Assembly: GCA_041874725.1 (NCBI GenBank)
Contig: CP097466.1
Coordinates: forward strand, 4,278,001-4,342,000
Length of the DNA stretch: 64,000 nt
Reading direction: 5' to 3'
Source of the DNA: Duganella sp. BuS-21
GTDB taxonomy: Bacteria > Pseudomonadota > Gammaproteobacteria > Burkholderiales > Burkholderiaceae_D
Both the position numbers and the translations under genes were made by a program. Shown piece after piece: positions 34,670 through 43,231 of this stretch. Position 1 is the first letter of the stretch, and each line of letters starts with the position of its first letter. A model generated the notes under the pieces. That model was not told the DNA's origin, did no database searches, and saw nothing but the letters and a program-made list of their open reading frames with translations.

Positions 34670-36628
34670 TTATAATTGAATGACGAAGCCGCCATGCGGC
34701 TTAACCGTTACTACGACTTTTTTACCGGCAGCGATGCTGCGCTGGCTGAAACTGCGCGGCTGGTCGCCATCGGTGAAGATGACGCCCTGCTTCTTGCCGA
34801 CGAAGGACAGGTCCAGCGCCAGCGTCTTTTCCTGACCGGAGCCGTTGATGCCGGCGATGAACCAGGTGTCGCCGGAGCGGCGCGCAATCACGGCGTATTT
34901 GCCGGGATAGCCTTCCACCAGGCGGCTGTCGTCCCAGCTGCGCGGCAAGTCCTGCATGAACTTCTTGATATAAGCTGGAACCGTGGCCATGCCGGCCGGG
35001 ATCTCAACGAAATGCTGGATGCCGGACAGGTACAGCACCGACGTCGCCAACTCGAAACCGTTGGTGCTGGCACGCTTGATGTTGGGGATGTCGCCGAACA
35101 CCACCGGCGTGAAGTCCATCGGATCGTACAGATTGCGCGTGAACGGCAGCATGGCCGCATGGCTCGGCATTTTGTCCTGGTCCGCCTGCGCGAAGGTGGT
35201 GAACTCGAAGCCTTTGATGGATTCCATCGTCATCAGATTTGGCCAGGTGCGCTGCCAGCCGCGCGGCAGCGTGGCGCCGTGGAAGTTGATCAGCAGGCCG
35301 GCATCGGCGGCATCGCGCAGGATGTCGAGATAGTAGGCGATCATCGACTGGCCATCGCCGGCGAAGAAGTCGATCTTCAGCCCCTTGATGCCGATCTCGC
35401 GCAGGCGCTTGAATTCCTTGCTGCGCTGTTCGTGCGTCAGCAACTGGCTCTTGGGCGAGTATTCGGTTTTATTCCAGGCGCCGGACGAGTTGTACCAGAG
35501 GATGAGACCTATGTTCCTGGTGGCGGCGTAGTCGGCCAGTTGCTTGATCTTCTCGTAGCCGATCTTGCGATCCCAGTCGGCGTCGATCAGCGTGTAGTCC
35601 CACTGCATGTCGGCCGCGTAGTCGATGAACTGCTTTTGCACATCGTAGACGGTAGCGTCATCCTTGAGGATGCCCCAGCTCCAGGACGCGTGGCCCGGCT
35701 TGACCAGGGCTTTATCGAAAGCGATGGCCGGCGCGGCGAGGTCGGTGCCCAGCGTGGAGTTGGTGACCGTGGCCAGCGAACCCAGTGCGATCAGGCGCCA
35801 TGGAGAGGTCAGCGTGCCTTCCACTTCCGCCATCAGGCCACCGTTGGTGTACACCTCTGCCGGCATCGGATTGCCGATGCTGTATTTACCGCCGCTGGAG
35901 TCCTGCGCCAGGCGCGAGGCTTGCCAGCTACCATCCATATTCGCTTCCGAAATGGCGAGCCAGGTGGCGCCGGTGCGGAACAGCGCAGGGAACACCCAGC
36001 CGGCCATCGTCGGCGATTTAGTCCCGGCCGGTATCTCCATCTGGTAGTGCTCTTCGTAGGATGGATTGGTGTTGCTCCAGCCTGTTTGTGCGACCGACAT
36101 CGGCTGCATCCACGCCTTGGCGCCTTGCGGCAGCGCGAAGGTGGTGCGCTCCTGAACCAGTTTTTTCAGTGGCAGCGACGGTTCGGCGACGATGTAACGA
36201 AACGCCACGCCGTCGTTTGAGACACGGAACACGACGTCGATCTTCTGCCGTTTGGCGTTTTGCAGCGACCAGGTTTGCTCGTTGGCGCGGTAGGTGATGT
36301 CCTTGCGTTTGCCAACGGCCATATGGTAGCTGTCTTCAACGATGCGCGGCGCGCTGCTTGCGGTCAGCGTCAGGTCGTTGCTCAGGTCCGCGCCTGCGAG
36401 TTGCAGGCCAAGGTCGGAGGCCAGCAGTACAGGCTTGCCGTCGCGCGCGATGGTGTAGGTCAGCTTGCCGTCCGCCATATTGACGGTGACGGCGATGTGA
36501 TTGTCAGGGCTGCGCAGCTGGGCGGCGATCGAGGTAGCGCTAGCAGCGTTTGCGGCGCTAACCGCAGGCGTCACTGCGAGGGATGCGACGGCGCAGGTCA
36601 GCGCCGTGATTGCGGTTGTTTTCAGCAT
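34670..36628 (-). CDS. GH97 glycoside hydrolase (retaining type)
   Basis: The 652-residue protein has a signal peptide (to ~residue 27), an N-terminal beta-sandwich, a TIM barrel (~280-560) and a C-terminal sandwich, the GH97 layout. IKGLKIDFFAGDGQSMIAYY places an Asp nucleophile at ~420, as in the retaining, alpha-galactosidase-like branch, whereas the inverting SusB branch uses Glu at other positions. INFHGATLPRGWQRTWPNL and ESIKGFEF follow as expected. It may remove alpha-galactose or the sterically equivalent beta-L-arabinopyranose caps of arabinan or arabinogalactan; this is inference. First gene of the five-enzyme operon. Confidence 0.88.
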   Translation of the reverse strand: MLKTTAITALTCAVASLAVTPAVSAANAASATSIAAQLRSPDNHIAVTVNMADGKLTYTIARDGKPVLLASDLGLQLAGADLSNDLTLTASSAPRIVEDSYHMAVGKRKDITYRANEQTWSLQNAKRQKIDVVFRVSNDGVAFRYIVAEPSLPLKKLVQERTTFALPQGAKAWMQPMSVAQTGWSNTNPSYEEHYQMEIPAGTKSPTMAGWVFPALFRTGATWLAISEANMDGSWQASRLAQDSSGGKYSIGNPMPAEVYTNGGLMAEVEGTLTSPWRLIALGSLATVTNSTLGTDLAAPAIAFDKALVKPGHASWSWGILKDDATVYDVQKQFIDYAADMQWDYTLIDADWDRKIGYEKIKQLADYAATRNIGLILWYNSSGAWNKTEYSPKSQLLTHEQRSKEFKRLREIGIKGLKIDFFAGDGQSMIAYYLDILRDAADAGLLINFHGATLPRGWQRTWPNLMTMESIKGFEFTTFAQADQDKMPSHAAMLPFTRNLYDPMDFTPVVFGDIPNIKRASTNGFELATSVLYLSGIQHFVEIPAGMATVPAYIKKFMQDLPRSWDDSRLVEGYPGKYAVIARRSGDTWFIAGINGSGQEKTLALDLSFVGKKQGVIFTDGDQPRSFSQRSIAAGKKVVVTVKPHGGFVIQL

Positions 36629-36711
36629 GTTCCTACCATTTCTATGGTTGCTATACCCCGCCGCATCGATGTGCGGTGTCTCCGGGGGCGAACGGTGCTA
36701 CAACAGGCGGT

Positions 36712-37479
36712 TTATACCCAGCCTGCGTCGACGATAAATTCCTGCGCGGTGCACATGGCGCCGTCGTCGGCGGCCAGGAACAAGACCATGGATGCCACGT
36801 GCTGCGGCATCAACTTGGTCGGCATGCACTGGTTGCGCTTGATGTCCTGCTCACCGGCGTCGTCCAGCCACAGGTCGATCTGGCGCTGGGTCATCACCCA
36901 GCCCGGCGTGACGGTGTTGACGCGAATGCCGTGGGCGCCGAATTCACGCGCCAGGCCGCGCGTCAGGCCATGCACTGCCGCCTTGGTGGTGGCGTACACC
37001 GGATAGCCTGCGTTCTTGACGTGCCAGGAGATCGAGCCGACGTTGATGATGGAGCCGGCGCCTTTTTTCTTCATGCCTTCCAGGACGGCCTGGCAGGTGA
37101 AGAACATCGGGCGCTGGTTGATGTCGATGCATTTGTCCCAGAATTCGGGCGTGACGTCTGCGGTGTCGTGACGCTGGTCGTTGGCGGCGTTGTTGACGAG
37201 GATGTCGAAGTCGCCGATCAGGCCTGAGAGTTCGGTGATGGTGGCTTGCAGCGCCGGGATGTCGGTGATGTCGCACTGGCGGAACAGCGGTTCGGGATAG
37301 CCGGCTTCCTTCACGCGGCGGATCAGCGCGAGGCTGGCGTCACGGGCAATGTCGACGAAGGCGACTTGTGCGCCTTGCTCGGCGAAGGAAATCACCATCG
37401 CTTCACCGATGCCGGTGCCGCCGCCGGTAATGAATACGCGCTTGCCGCGCAGGCTGCCGAACTTGGCCAGTTGGGTCAT
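36712..37479 (-). CDS. SDR sugar 1-dehydrogenase (probable L-arabinose/galactose type)
   Basis: The 255-residue short-chain dehydrogenase has the NAD(P) motif ITGGGTGIGEAM, NNAANDQ, catalytic Ser in NVGSISW and the YATTK motif with Tyr162 and Lys166. The acidic residue after the second strand (AFVDIAR) favours NAD. In this locus it most likely oxidises L-arabinose (or a related aldose) to the lactone, the first step of the oxidative pathway. I chose the ATG at 37479 (GGAG 6 bases upstream); the longer frame to 37773 runs through a REP palindrome and the next gene. The lactonase of the pathway is not found in the window. Confidence 0.82.
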   Translation of the reverse strand: MTQLAKFGSLRGKRVFITGGGTGIGEAMVISFAEQGAQVAFVDIARDASLALIRRVKEAGYPEPLFRQCDITDIPALQATITELSGLIGDFDILVNNAANDQRHDTADVTPEFWDKCIDINQRPMFFTCQAVLEGMKKKGAGSIINVGSISWHVKNAGYPVYATTKAAVHGLTRGLAREFGAHGIRVNTVTPGWVMTQRQIDLWLDDAGEQDIKRNQCMPTKLMPQHVASMVLFLAADDGAMCTAQEFIVDAGWV

Positions 37480-37496
37480 ACAGTCTCCGTTATATG

Positions 37497-37570
37497 CGTC
37501 ACCCCCGCGAAAGCGGGGGTCCATCGAGTGCTTGCTCAGCATGGACTCCCGCCTGCGCGGGAGCGACGTC
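37497..37570. repeat. REP-type double palindrome (REPIN-like)
   Basis: Two facing copies of a GTC(A/G)-CCCGC palindrome: CCCCCGCGAAAGCGGGGG and CTCCCGCCTGCGCGGGAG, separated by ~25 bases. It fills the gap between the ALDH and SDR genes. Related copies occur at 40150 and 45569 and inside both MITEs. Confidence 0.85.
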
Positions 37571-37574
37571 GTTT

Positions 37575-39143
37575 TTAGTTGCGGGTCAATTCGCCTTCGC
37601 GGCGCAGCCATTTGGCCGAGCCGTTGTCGCGCAGGACTTCCGGCAGCAAGGCTTGCGACAGGTTCTGGTAGCACACCGGACGCAGGAAGCGCGCGATCGC
37701 ACCCGTGCCGACCGACGTCGTGCGGCCGTCCGAAGTCGACGGGAACGGGCCACCGTGCACCATGGCGCTGCAAACTTCCACGCCGGTTGGGTAGCCGTTG
37801 GCCAGGATGCGGCCCACTTTACGTTCCAGAACCGGCAGCAGCGCTTGCGCGGCTTCCAGGTCGCCTTCGTCCATTTGCAGCGTGGCGGTCAGCTGGCCTT
37901 CCAGCTTGTCCGCCACCTGGCGCAGTTCCGCCACGTCCTTGCAGGCCACCACCAGGGAAGCCGGTCCGAAGATCTCTTCCTGCAGCGCGTGCTGCGACAG
38001 GAACGAAGCAGCCGACGATACGAACAAGGCTGGAGCGCCCTTGCCTTCCGCCTGCGGCGCCAGCGCCAATGTCTTCACCTCGGCGTGTTCGGCCAGCTGC
38101 GTCACGCCACGTGCGAAGTTACCGGCGATCCCCGGCGACAGCATCGAGCACGCGGCGCCACCCACCAATGCTTGCGACGCGGCGGCGGTGAAACGGTCCA
38201 GCTCAGGGCCGGCCAAGGCCAGCACCAGGCCCGGATTGGTGCACATCTGGCCCACGCCCAGCGTCAGCGAGGCGGCGAAACCGGCGGCGATATCTTCTGC
38301 GCGGTTCTTCAGCGCTTCCGGCAGCAGGAATACAGGATTGATCGAACTCATTTCGGCATACACCGGAATCGGCACCGGACGCGCAGCCGCAGCGGCCATC
38401 AGCGCCAGGCCGCCACCGCGGGAACCGGTGAAGCCGACCGCCTTGATGGCGGGATGGCGCACCAGCTCAATGCCCAACTCATTACCCACGCCGGTCAGCA
38501 GCGAGAAAACGCCGGGCGGCAGGCCGCAGATCTCCACCGCTTTAACGACGGCGCGACCGACCAGCTCCGAGGTGCCTGGATGCGCGAAGTGCGCCTTCAG
38601 CACCACCGGGCAACCGGCAGCCAGCGCCGACGCGGTGTCGCCGCCTGCTACAGAAAAAGCCAACGGGAAGTTACTGGCAGCGAAAACCGCTACAGGACCC
38701 AGGCCGATCATGCGCATGCGCAGGTCGGGACGCGGCGGCGTCCGATCCGGCAGAGCTTTGTCAAAGCGCACATCGTGCCACGAGCCTTCGCGCAGCAAGT
38801 TGGCAAACAGTTTCAGCTGACCGACGGTGCGGGCACGCTCGCCTTCCACGCGCGGGCGCGGCAGGCTGGTTTCGGCCATCACGCGCTCGACCAGCACATC
38901 GCCCAGTGCCATGATCTGGTCGCCGATGGTTTCGAGGAAGACGGCGCGCTGTTCGTCGCTCAGCGCGCGAAAGGTGTCGAAGGCTTCGTCGGCCAGGCGG
39001 CAAGCCTGGTCGATCTGCGCCGCGTCCACGGTGCGGAACTCAGGATCGATAACCTGGCCCAGCGCCGGGTTGTAGGCGCGTACGCCCGCGCCCGTGCCCT
39101 TGACGTCTTTACCGCCGATCAGTGCATCGCCGGTGATGATCAT
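37575..39143 (-). CDS. Alpha-ketoglutarate semialdehyde dehydrogenase (type III-like)
   Basis: The 522-residue aldehyde dehydrogenase has GPVAVFAASNFPLAFSVAGG, FTGSRGGGLALM, the catalytic pair Glu (IPVYAEMSSINPV) and Cys301 (GVGQMCTNPG), and EEIFGPASLVVACK. This pattern is typical of ketoglutarate semialdehyde dehydrogenases of the sugar-acid pathways, which are more divergent than succinate semialdehyde dehydrogenases. It would turn 2,5-dioxopentanoate into 2-oxoglutarate, the last step of oxidative L-arabinose breakdown. Its start overlaps the end of the FAH-fold gene by four bases (ATGA). Confidence 0.92.
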   Translation of the reverse strand: MIITGDALIGGKDVKGTGAGVRAYNPALGQVIDPEFRTVDAAQIDQACRLADEAFDTFRALSDEQRAVFLETIGDQIMALGDVLVERVMAETSLPRPRVEGERARTVGQLKLFANLLREGSWHDVRFDKALPDRTPPRPDLRMRMIGLGPVAVFAASNFPLAFSVAGGDTASALAAGCPVVLKAHFAHPGTSELVGRAVVKAVEICGLPPGVFSLLTGVGNELGIELVRHPAIKAVGFTGSRGGGLALMAAAAARPVPIPVYAEMSSINPVFLLPEALKNRAEDIAAGFAASLTLGVGQMCTNPGLVLALAGPELDRFTAAASQALVGGAACSMLSPGIAGNFARGVTQLAEHAEVKTLALAPQAEGKGAPALFVSSAASFLSQHALQEEIFGPASLVVACKDVAELRQVADKLEGQLTATLQMDEGDLEAAQALLPVLERKVGRILANGYPTGVEVCSAMVHGGPFPSTSDGRTTSVGTGAIARFLRPVCYQNLSQALLPEVLRDNGSAKWLRREGELTRN

Positions 39144-40132
39144 AATGCCTTCACCTTGGCGACTTCGGTTTTGTACACGGCCAGCTTGTTGCGCAGGGCC
39201 GGGCCGAACTGCGCCGACTCGATCTCGAAGGTTTCGCCAGGCTGCACCGAGATGTTATCGGCCACGCTCAGGGTCGCGGTGCCGAAGAAGTGCACGTGTA
39301 CGTCGCCCGGACGCTTGAACAGCGAATACTTGAAGTGGTGGTGCTCCAGGTTGGCGATGGTGTGCGACATATTCTGTTCGCCGCTGAAGAATGGCTTCTC
39401 CCAGCGTACTTTGCCTTCCTTGTCGTAGATGCGCGAGGTGCCTTCGATGCTGGCCGGTGCTTCGCCCACCAGCAACGCCGGGCCCAGGCCGCAGACGCGC
39501 AGTTTGGAGTGCGCCAGGTACAGGTAGTTCTGGCGCTCGGTCACGTGGTCGGAAAATTCGTTACCGATAGCGAAGCCGACGCGGTAAGGCTGGCCATCGT
39601 CGCCGATGACATACAGGCCCGCCACTTCAGGCTCCTCGCCGCCGTCGAGCGCGAAGTCCGGCATGTTCAGGTCCTGGCCGCTGGCGGCCACGATGGAGCC
39701 GTCGCCCTTATAGAACCATTCCGGCTGCACGCCCGCTTCGCCGGCGGCCGGCTTGCCGCCTTCCACGCCCATGCGGAACATCTTCATGGAGTCACTCAGC
39801 GATTCGACGTCGCCGCCGATTTTCTTGTGCATGGCGTCGCGGGTGTCGGCGGAACCCAGGTGGGTCAGGCCGGTGCCGGTGACGTAGGTGTGGGCGTCGT
39901 CGCTGTGATCGAGCGGCGACAGCAGGCGGCCGGCGGCGGCCACCGCGTCAAACGCGGTGGTTTGCGCGCCGATGGCTTTTTCAGCCAGCGCGGCCAGCCC
40001 GGTCGATTTGCGGATCGCATCCTGGGCCAGCGCATAGGTGGTGCTGTAGCCGTCGATGATGCGGATGGTGTTCTGTTCCAGCACGCCGATCTTGCGCGCG
40101 CCTTGTTCATTCTTGAATTGTACGAGTAGCAT
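39140..40132 (-). CDS. FAH-fold AraD1/GguC-like protein (probable keto-deoxy-pentonate dehydratase)
   Basis: The 330-residue protein begins MLLVQFKNEQGARKIGVLEQ and has a C-terminal fumarylacetoacetate-hydrolase-type domain (EPEVAGLYVIGDDGQPYRVG with paired acidic residues, FAIGNEFSDHVTE, GPALLVGEAPASIEG, FFGTATLSVAD). GguC/AraD1-type proteins sit beside pentose transporters and oxidation genes; the archaeal 2-keto-3-deoxy-arabinonate dehydratase is also FAH-fold. No DHDPS-type araD is present in the locus, so this is the best candidate to dehydrate 2-keto-3-deoxy-L-arabinonate to the semialdehyde. AGGAGA precedes the ATG at 40132. Confidence 0.75.
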   Translation of the reverse strand: MLLVQFKNEQGARKIGVLEQNTIRIIDGYSTTYALAQDAIRKSTGLAALAEKAIGAQTTAFDAVAAAGRLLSPLDHSDDAHTYVTGTGLTHLGSADTRDAMHKKIGGDVESLSDSMKMFRMGVEGGKPAAGEAGVQPEWFYKGDGSIVAASGQDLNMPDFALDGGEEPEVAGLYVIGDDGQPYRVGFAIGNEFSDHVTERQNYLYLAHSKLRVCGLGPALLVGEAPASIEGTSRIYDKEGKVRWEKPFFSGEQNMSHTIANLEHHHFKYSLFKRPGDVHVHFFGTATLSVADNISVQPGETFEIESAQFGPALRNKLAVYKTEVAKVKAL

Positions 40133-40149
40133 GGTGAGTCTCCTAAGCG

Positions 40150-40223
40150 TCGTCATTCCCGCATGAGCGGGAATCCATAGAACGCATGCTCAGTATGGGT
40201 TCCCGCTTTCGCGGGAACGACGG
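40150..40223. repeat. REP-type double palindrome (REPIN-like)
   Basis: Facing copies ATTCCCGCATGAGCGGGAAT and TTCCCGCTTTCGCGGGAA fill the gap between the dehydratase stop and the FAH-fold gene start. Possible transcript stabiliser or partial terminator. Confidence 0.85.
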
Positions 40224-41966
40224 TTAGTGCGAGTGACGCGGCACGGCGGAACCGCGATTACCGACCAGGAAGTCGAAGTCGCAGCCTTCATCGGCCTGCA
40301 GCACGTGCTCGATATACAGTTGCTGGTAGCCGGTCTTCGGACCAGGCGCGCTGCCCGTCACGCGAACCGCCTGGCGTGCCGCCATCTCTTCGTCCGAGAT
40401 CTCCAGATCCAGCTTGCCGCCGGCGCAATCCAGCGTAATGTAATCGCCATCCTTGACGATGCCCAGCGGGCCGCCGGCCATGGCTTCCGGCGCCACGTGC
40501 AGCACCACGGTACCGTAGGCGGTACCGCTCATGCGCGCATCCGAAATACGCACCATGTCTTTCACGCCGGCCGCCAGCAGTTTCGGTGGCAGACCCATAT
40601 TGCCCACTTCCGCCATGCCCGGATAACCTTTCGGGCCGCAGTTCTTCATCACCAGGATCGAATCCTTGGTCACGTCCAGGTCGGGATCCATGATGCGTGA
40701 TTTATAGTGCTCGAAGTCTTCGAACACCACGGCCTTGCCGCGATGCTGCATCAACTCCGGCGTGGCGGCCGATGGCTTCAGCACCGCGCCGCGTGGCGCC
40801 AGGTTGCCGCGCAGGATGCAGATGCCTCCGTCCTTGCGGATCGGGTTGTCCAGCGTGCGGATCACTTCTTCGTCGCAGATCGGCGCATCGTGGCAGTTTT
40901 CCCAGATGGTCTTGCCGTTGACGGTCAGCGCGTTCGGGTTGGGCAGCAGATTACCCTCGCCCATGCGGCGGATCACCGCAGGCAGGCCGCCGGCGTAGTA
41001 AAACTCTTCCATCAGGAAGCGGCCCGATGGCAGCAGATCGACGATGGTCGGCATGCCACGGCCCACGCGGGTCCAGTCTTCCAGCTCCAGATCGACACCG
41101 ATACGGCCGGCGATGGCCTTCAGGTGGATCACGGCGTTGGTCGAACCGCCGATGGCGGCGTTGACGCGGATCGCGTTTTCAAAATTCTCTTTGGTCAGGA
41201 TCTTGGACAGCTTCAGGTCCTGCTTCACCATCTCGACGATGCGGATGCCCGACATATGGGCCAGCACGTAGCGGCGCGCGTCGACGGCAGGGATGGCGGC
41301 GTTGTGCGGCAGCGAAGTGCCCAGCGATTCGGCCATGCAAGCCATGGTCGATGCGGTGCCCATGGTGTTGCAAGTGCCGGCGGAACGCGAGTGGCCCGCT
41401 TCGGCGCCGATGAAGTCATGCATGGAGATTTCGCCGGCCTTGACCTGCTCGTGCAACTGCCAGACGGCGGTGCCGGAGCCGATGTTCTTGCCGTTCAGTT
41501 TACCGTTCAGCATCGGGCCGCCGGTAACGACGATGGTCGGGATGTCGACCGAGGCGGCGCCCATCAGCAACGCCGGGGTGGTTTTATCGCAGCCGACCAG
41601 CAAGACCACGCCGTCCATCGGATTGCCGCGGATCGATTCTTCCACGTCCATCGAGGCCAGGTTACGGGTCAGCATCGCAGTCGGACGCAGGTTCGATTCG
41701 CCGTTGGAGAAGACCGGGAACTCGACCGGGAAGCCGCCGGCTTCGTAGATGCCGCGCTTGACGTGTTCCGCCAGTTTGCGGAAGTGGGCGTTGCAGGGGG
41801 TCAGTTCGGACCAGGTGTTGCAGATGCCGATGATCGGCTTGCCTTCGAATTCGTGATCAGGAATGCCCTGATTCTTCATCCAGCTACGATACATGAAGCC
41901 ATTTTTATCTTGGGTGCCAAACCATTCGGCGGAGCGCAGCTTCACCTTTTTGTCATTCTCAGACAT
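40224..41966 (-). CDS. L-arabinonate dehydratase (IlvD/EDD family)
   Basis: The 580-residue iron-sulfur dehydratase of the IlvD/EDD family has the expected Cys residues of the cluster in GICNTWSELTPCN, LLVGCDKTTPALLMGAASVD and GTCNTMGTASTMACM, and the Mg2+/substrate motifs PMDGVVLL, GGSTNAVIHLKAIAG and DARMSGTAYGTVVLH. It resembles L-arabinonate/fuconate dehydratases more than dihydroxy-acid dehydratase (RSAEWFGTQDKNGFMYRSWM near the start is typical). It makes 2-keto-3-deoxy-L-arabinonate. GAGGAGA precedes the ATG at 41966. It is first in the oxidation operon with a GATATC-type site ~105-130 bases upstream. Confidence 0.92.
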   Translation of the reverse strand: MSENDKKVKLRSAEWFGTQDKNGFMYRSWMKNQGIPDHEFEGKPIIGICNTWSELTPCNAHFRKLAEHVKRGIYEAGGFPVEFPVFSNGESNLRPTAMLTRNLASMDVEESIRGNPMDGVVLLVGCDKTTPALLMGAASVDIPTIVVTGGPMLNGKLNGKNIGSGTAVWQLHEQVKAGEISMHDFIGAEAGHSRSAGTCNTMGTASTMACMAESLGTSLPHNAAIPAVDARRYVLAHMSGIRIVEMVKQDLKLSKILTKENFENAIRVNAAIGGSTNAVIHLKAIAGRIGVDLELEDWTRVGRGMPTIVDLLPSGRFLMEEFYYAGGLPAVIRRMGEGNLLPNPNALTVNGKTIWENCHDAPICDEEVIRTLDNPIRKDGGICILRGNLAPRGAVLKPSAATPELMQHRGKAVVFEDFEHYKSRIMDPDLDVTKDSILVMKNCGPKGYPGMAEVGNMGLPPKLLAAGVKDMVRISDARMSGTAYGTVVLHVAPEAMAGGPLGIVKDGDYITLDCAGGKLDLEISDEEMAARQAVRVTGSAPGPKTGYQQLYIEHVLQADEGCDFDFLVGNRGSAVPRHSH

Positions 41967-42068
41967 GCATTTCTCCTCAGTATTTTCCTGTGCGGGAACG
42001 TGAATGTCATGCCCCCGCATCGATAAAGCATACTAAGATGTACTGAGATAACTTTCCAATAAATTGTT

Positions 42069-42097
42069 TATCGATATCGATATCAAAATCGATATAC
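42069..42097. promoter_or_regulatory. Candidate operator upstream of the dehydratase operon
   Basis: A perfect palindrome TATCGATATCGATA (42069-42082) is followed by GATATC and TCGATATA half-sites. It is ~105-130 bases upstream of the dehydratase start and just beyond the galM stop. Confidence 0.55.
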
Positions 42098-43156
42098 CTA
42101 GACGGTGCTGAAACGGTAAGCCATCACGGTCGCATATTCCTCGTTCGGACGCAGGATAGTCGACGGGAAGTCCGGCCGATTCGGCGAATCCGGGAAGTGT
42201 TGCGGTTCCAGGCAGAAGCCGCTGCGATAGCCGTAGATGCGCCCTTTTCCGGCTACCTGATCATTAAGGAAGTTACCGCTGTAGAACTGGATGCCTGGCT
42301 CCTGCGACAGCACTTCCAACACTCGACCGGACGACGGATCGACCACGCGGGCTGACACTTCCATCGCCTTGTCGGCGGATTTCGTCAGCACGAAGTTGTG
42401 ATCGTACCCTTCCCCGTAGCCCAATTGCGCATCCTGTTGGCCGATGCGCGCGCCGATCGCTTGCGGCGTGCGGAAGTCGAACGGCGTGCCGACCACCGGC
42501 GCCGGCGCACCGACCGGAATCAGGCCGCTGTCGACCGGCGTGTACGATTCGGCCGGAATGGTCAGCTCGTGGCTCAGGATATCGCCCTGGCCGGCCAGGT
42601 TGAAATAGGCGTGGTTGGTCAGGTTCATCGGCGTAGCCTTATCAGCCACCGCGTGGAAGGCAATGCGCAACTCATTATGCTCGCGCAGTTCGTAGATGGC
42701 GGTGACTTCGGCGGTGCCGGGATAACCCTGGTCGCCGTCCGGGCTGACCAGCGTCAGGATCAGGCCCACCGACTTCGGCGTGTTGAACATTTCGGCATCC
42801 CACAGCCGGCGGTGGAAACCATCGGCGCCGCCGTGCAGGTGATTGACGCCGTTGTTCACGTCCAGCTGCACGGTTTCACCGTCCAGCGTGAAGCGGCCGT
42901 TGGCGATGCGATTGCCGTAACGGCCGATCAGCGCGCCGAAATACTGCGATTCGCCCAGATAGGCGTCCAGATTGTCGTAGCCGTGGCAGACATCGGCCAG
43001 CACGCCATCGCGGTCCGGCACGTGCAACTCGACGATAACGCCGCCCAGATTGCTGATTTTCGCGATCATGCCGTTGGCGTTGGTCAGGGTGTACAGCGTG
43101 GCCTCGCGGCCGTCCGGCAGTTTGCCAAAGGAAGATTCAGTGATCGTTGCTTGCAT
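42098..43156 (-). CDS. galM: Aldose 1-epimerase
   Basis: The 352-residue protein matches galactose mutarotase. Substrate-binding residues are in GRYGNRIANGRFTLDG, NNGVNHLHGGADGFHRRLWD (first catalytic His region), NLTNHAYFNLAG (second His) and the catalytic Glu in PEGIQ-type FYSGNFLNDQ / FCLEPQHFPDSPNRPDF. It interconverts sugar anomers so that the aldose dehydrogenase gets the right form, a common partner of sugar oxidation genes. No signal peptide is evident, so it should be cytoplasmic. ATG 43156 is chosen over an upstream TTG (43174). It lies downstream of GH43_26 after a strong hairpin. Confidence 0.93.
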   Translation of the reverse strand: MQATITESSFGKLPDGREATLYTLTNANGMIAKISNLGGVIVELHVPDRDGVLADVCHGYDNLDAYLGESQYFGALIGRYGNRIANGRFTLDGETVQLDVNNGVNHLHGGADGFHRRLWDAEMFNTPKSVGLILTLVSPDGDQGYPGTAEVTAIYELREHNELRIAFHAVADKATPMNLTNHAYFNLAGQGDILSHELTIPAESYTPVDSGLIPVGAPAPVVGTPFDFRTPQAIGARIGQQDAQLGYGEGYDHNFVLTKSADKAMEVSARVVDPSSGRVLEVLSQEPGIQFYSGNFLNDQVAGKGRIYGYRSGFCLEPQHFPDSPNRPDFPSTILRPNEEYATVMAYRFSTV

Positions 43157-43174
43157 AGTGCTCTCTAAAGACAA

Positions 43175-43207
43175 GGCGGCCGAGAGGAGTTACCCTGCTC
43201 GGCCGCC
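43175..43207 (-). promoter_or_regulatory. Intercistronic hairpin before galM
   Basis: A perfect 10-bp stem GGCGGCCGAG/CTCGGCCGCC with a 13-base loop that contains AGGAG (plus strand). No T-run follows in the minus direction, so it looks like an mRNA processing or stability hairpin rather than a terminator. Confidence 0.6.
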
Positions 43208-43231
43208 GGAAGGTGGTGCGGTCGCGCTGTG

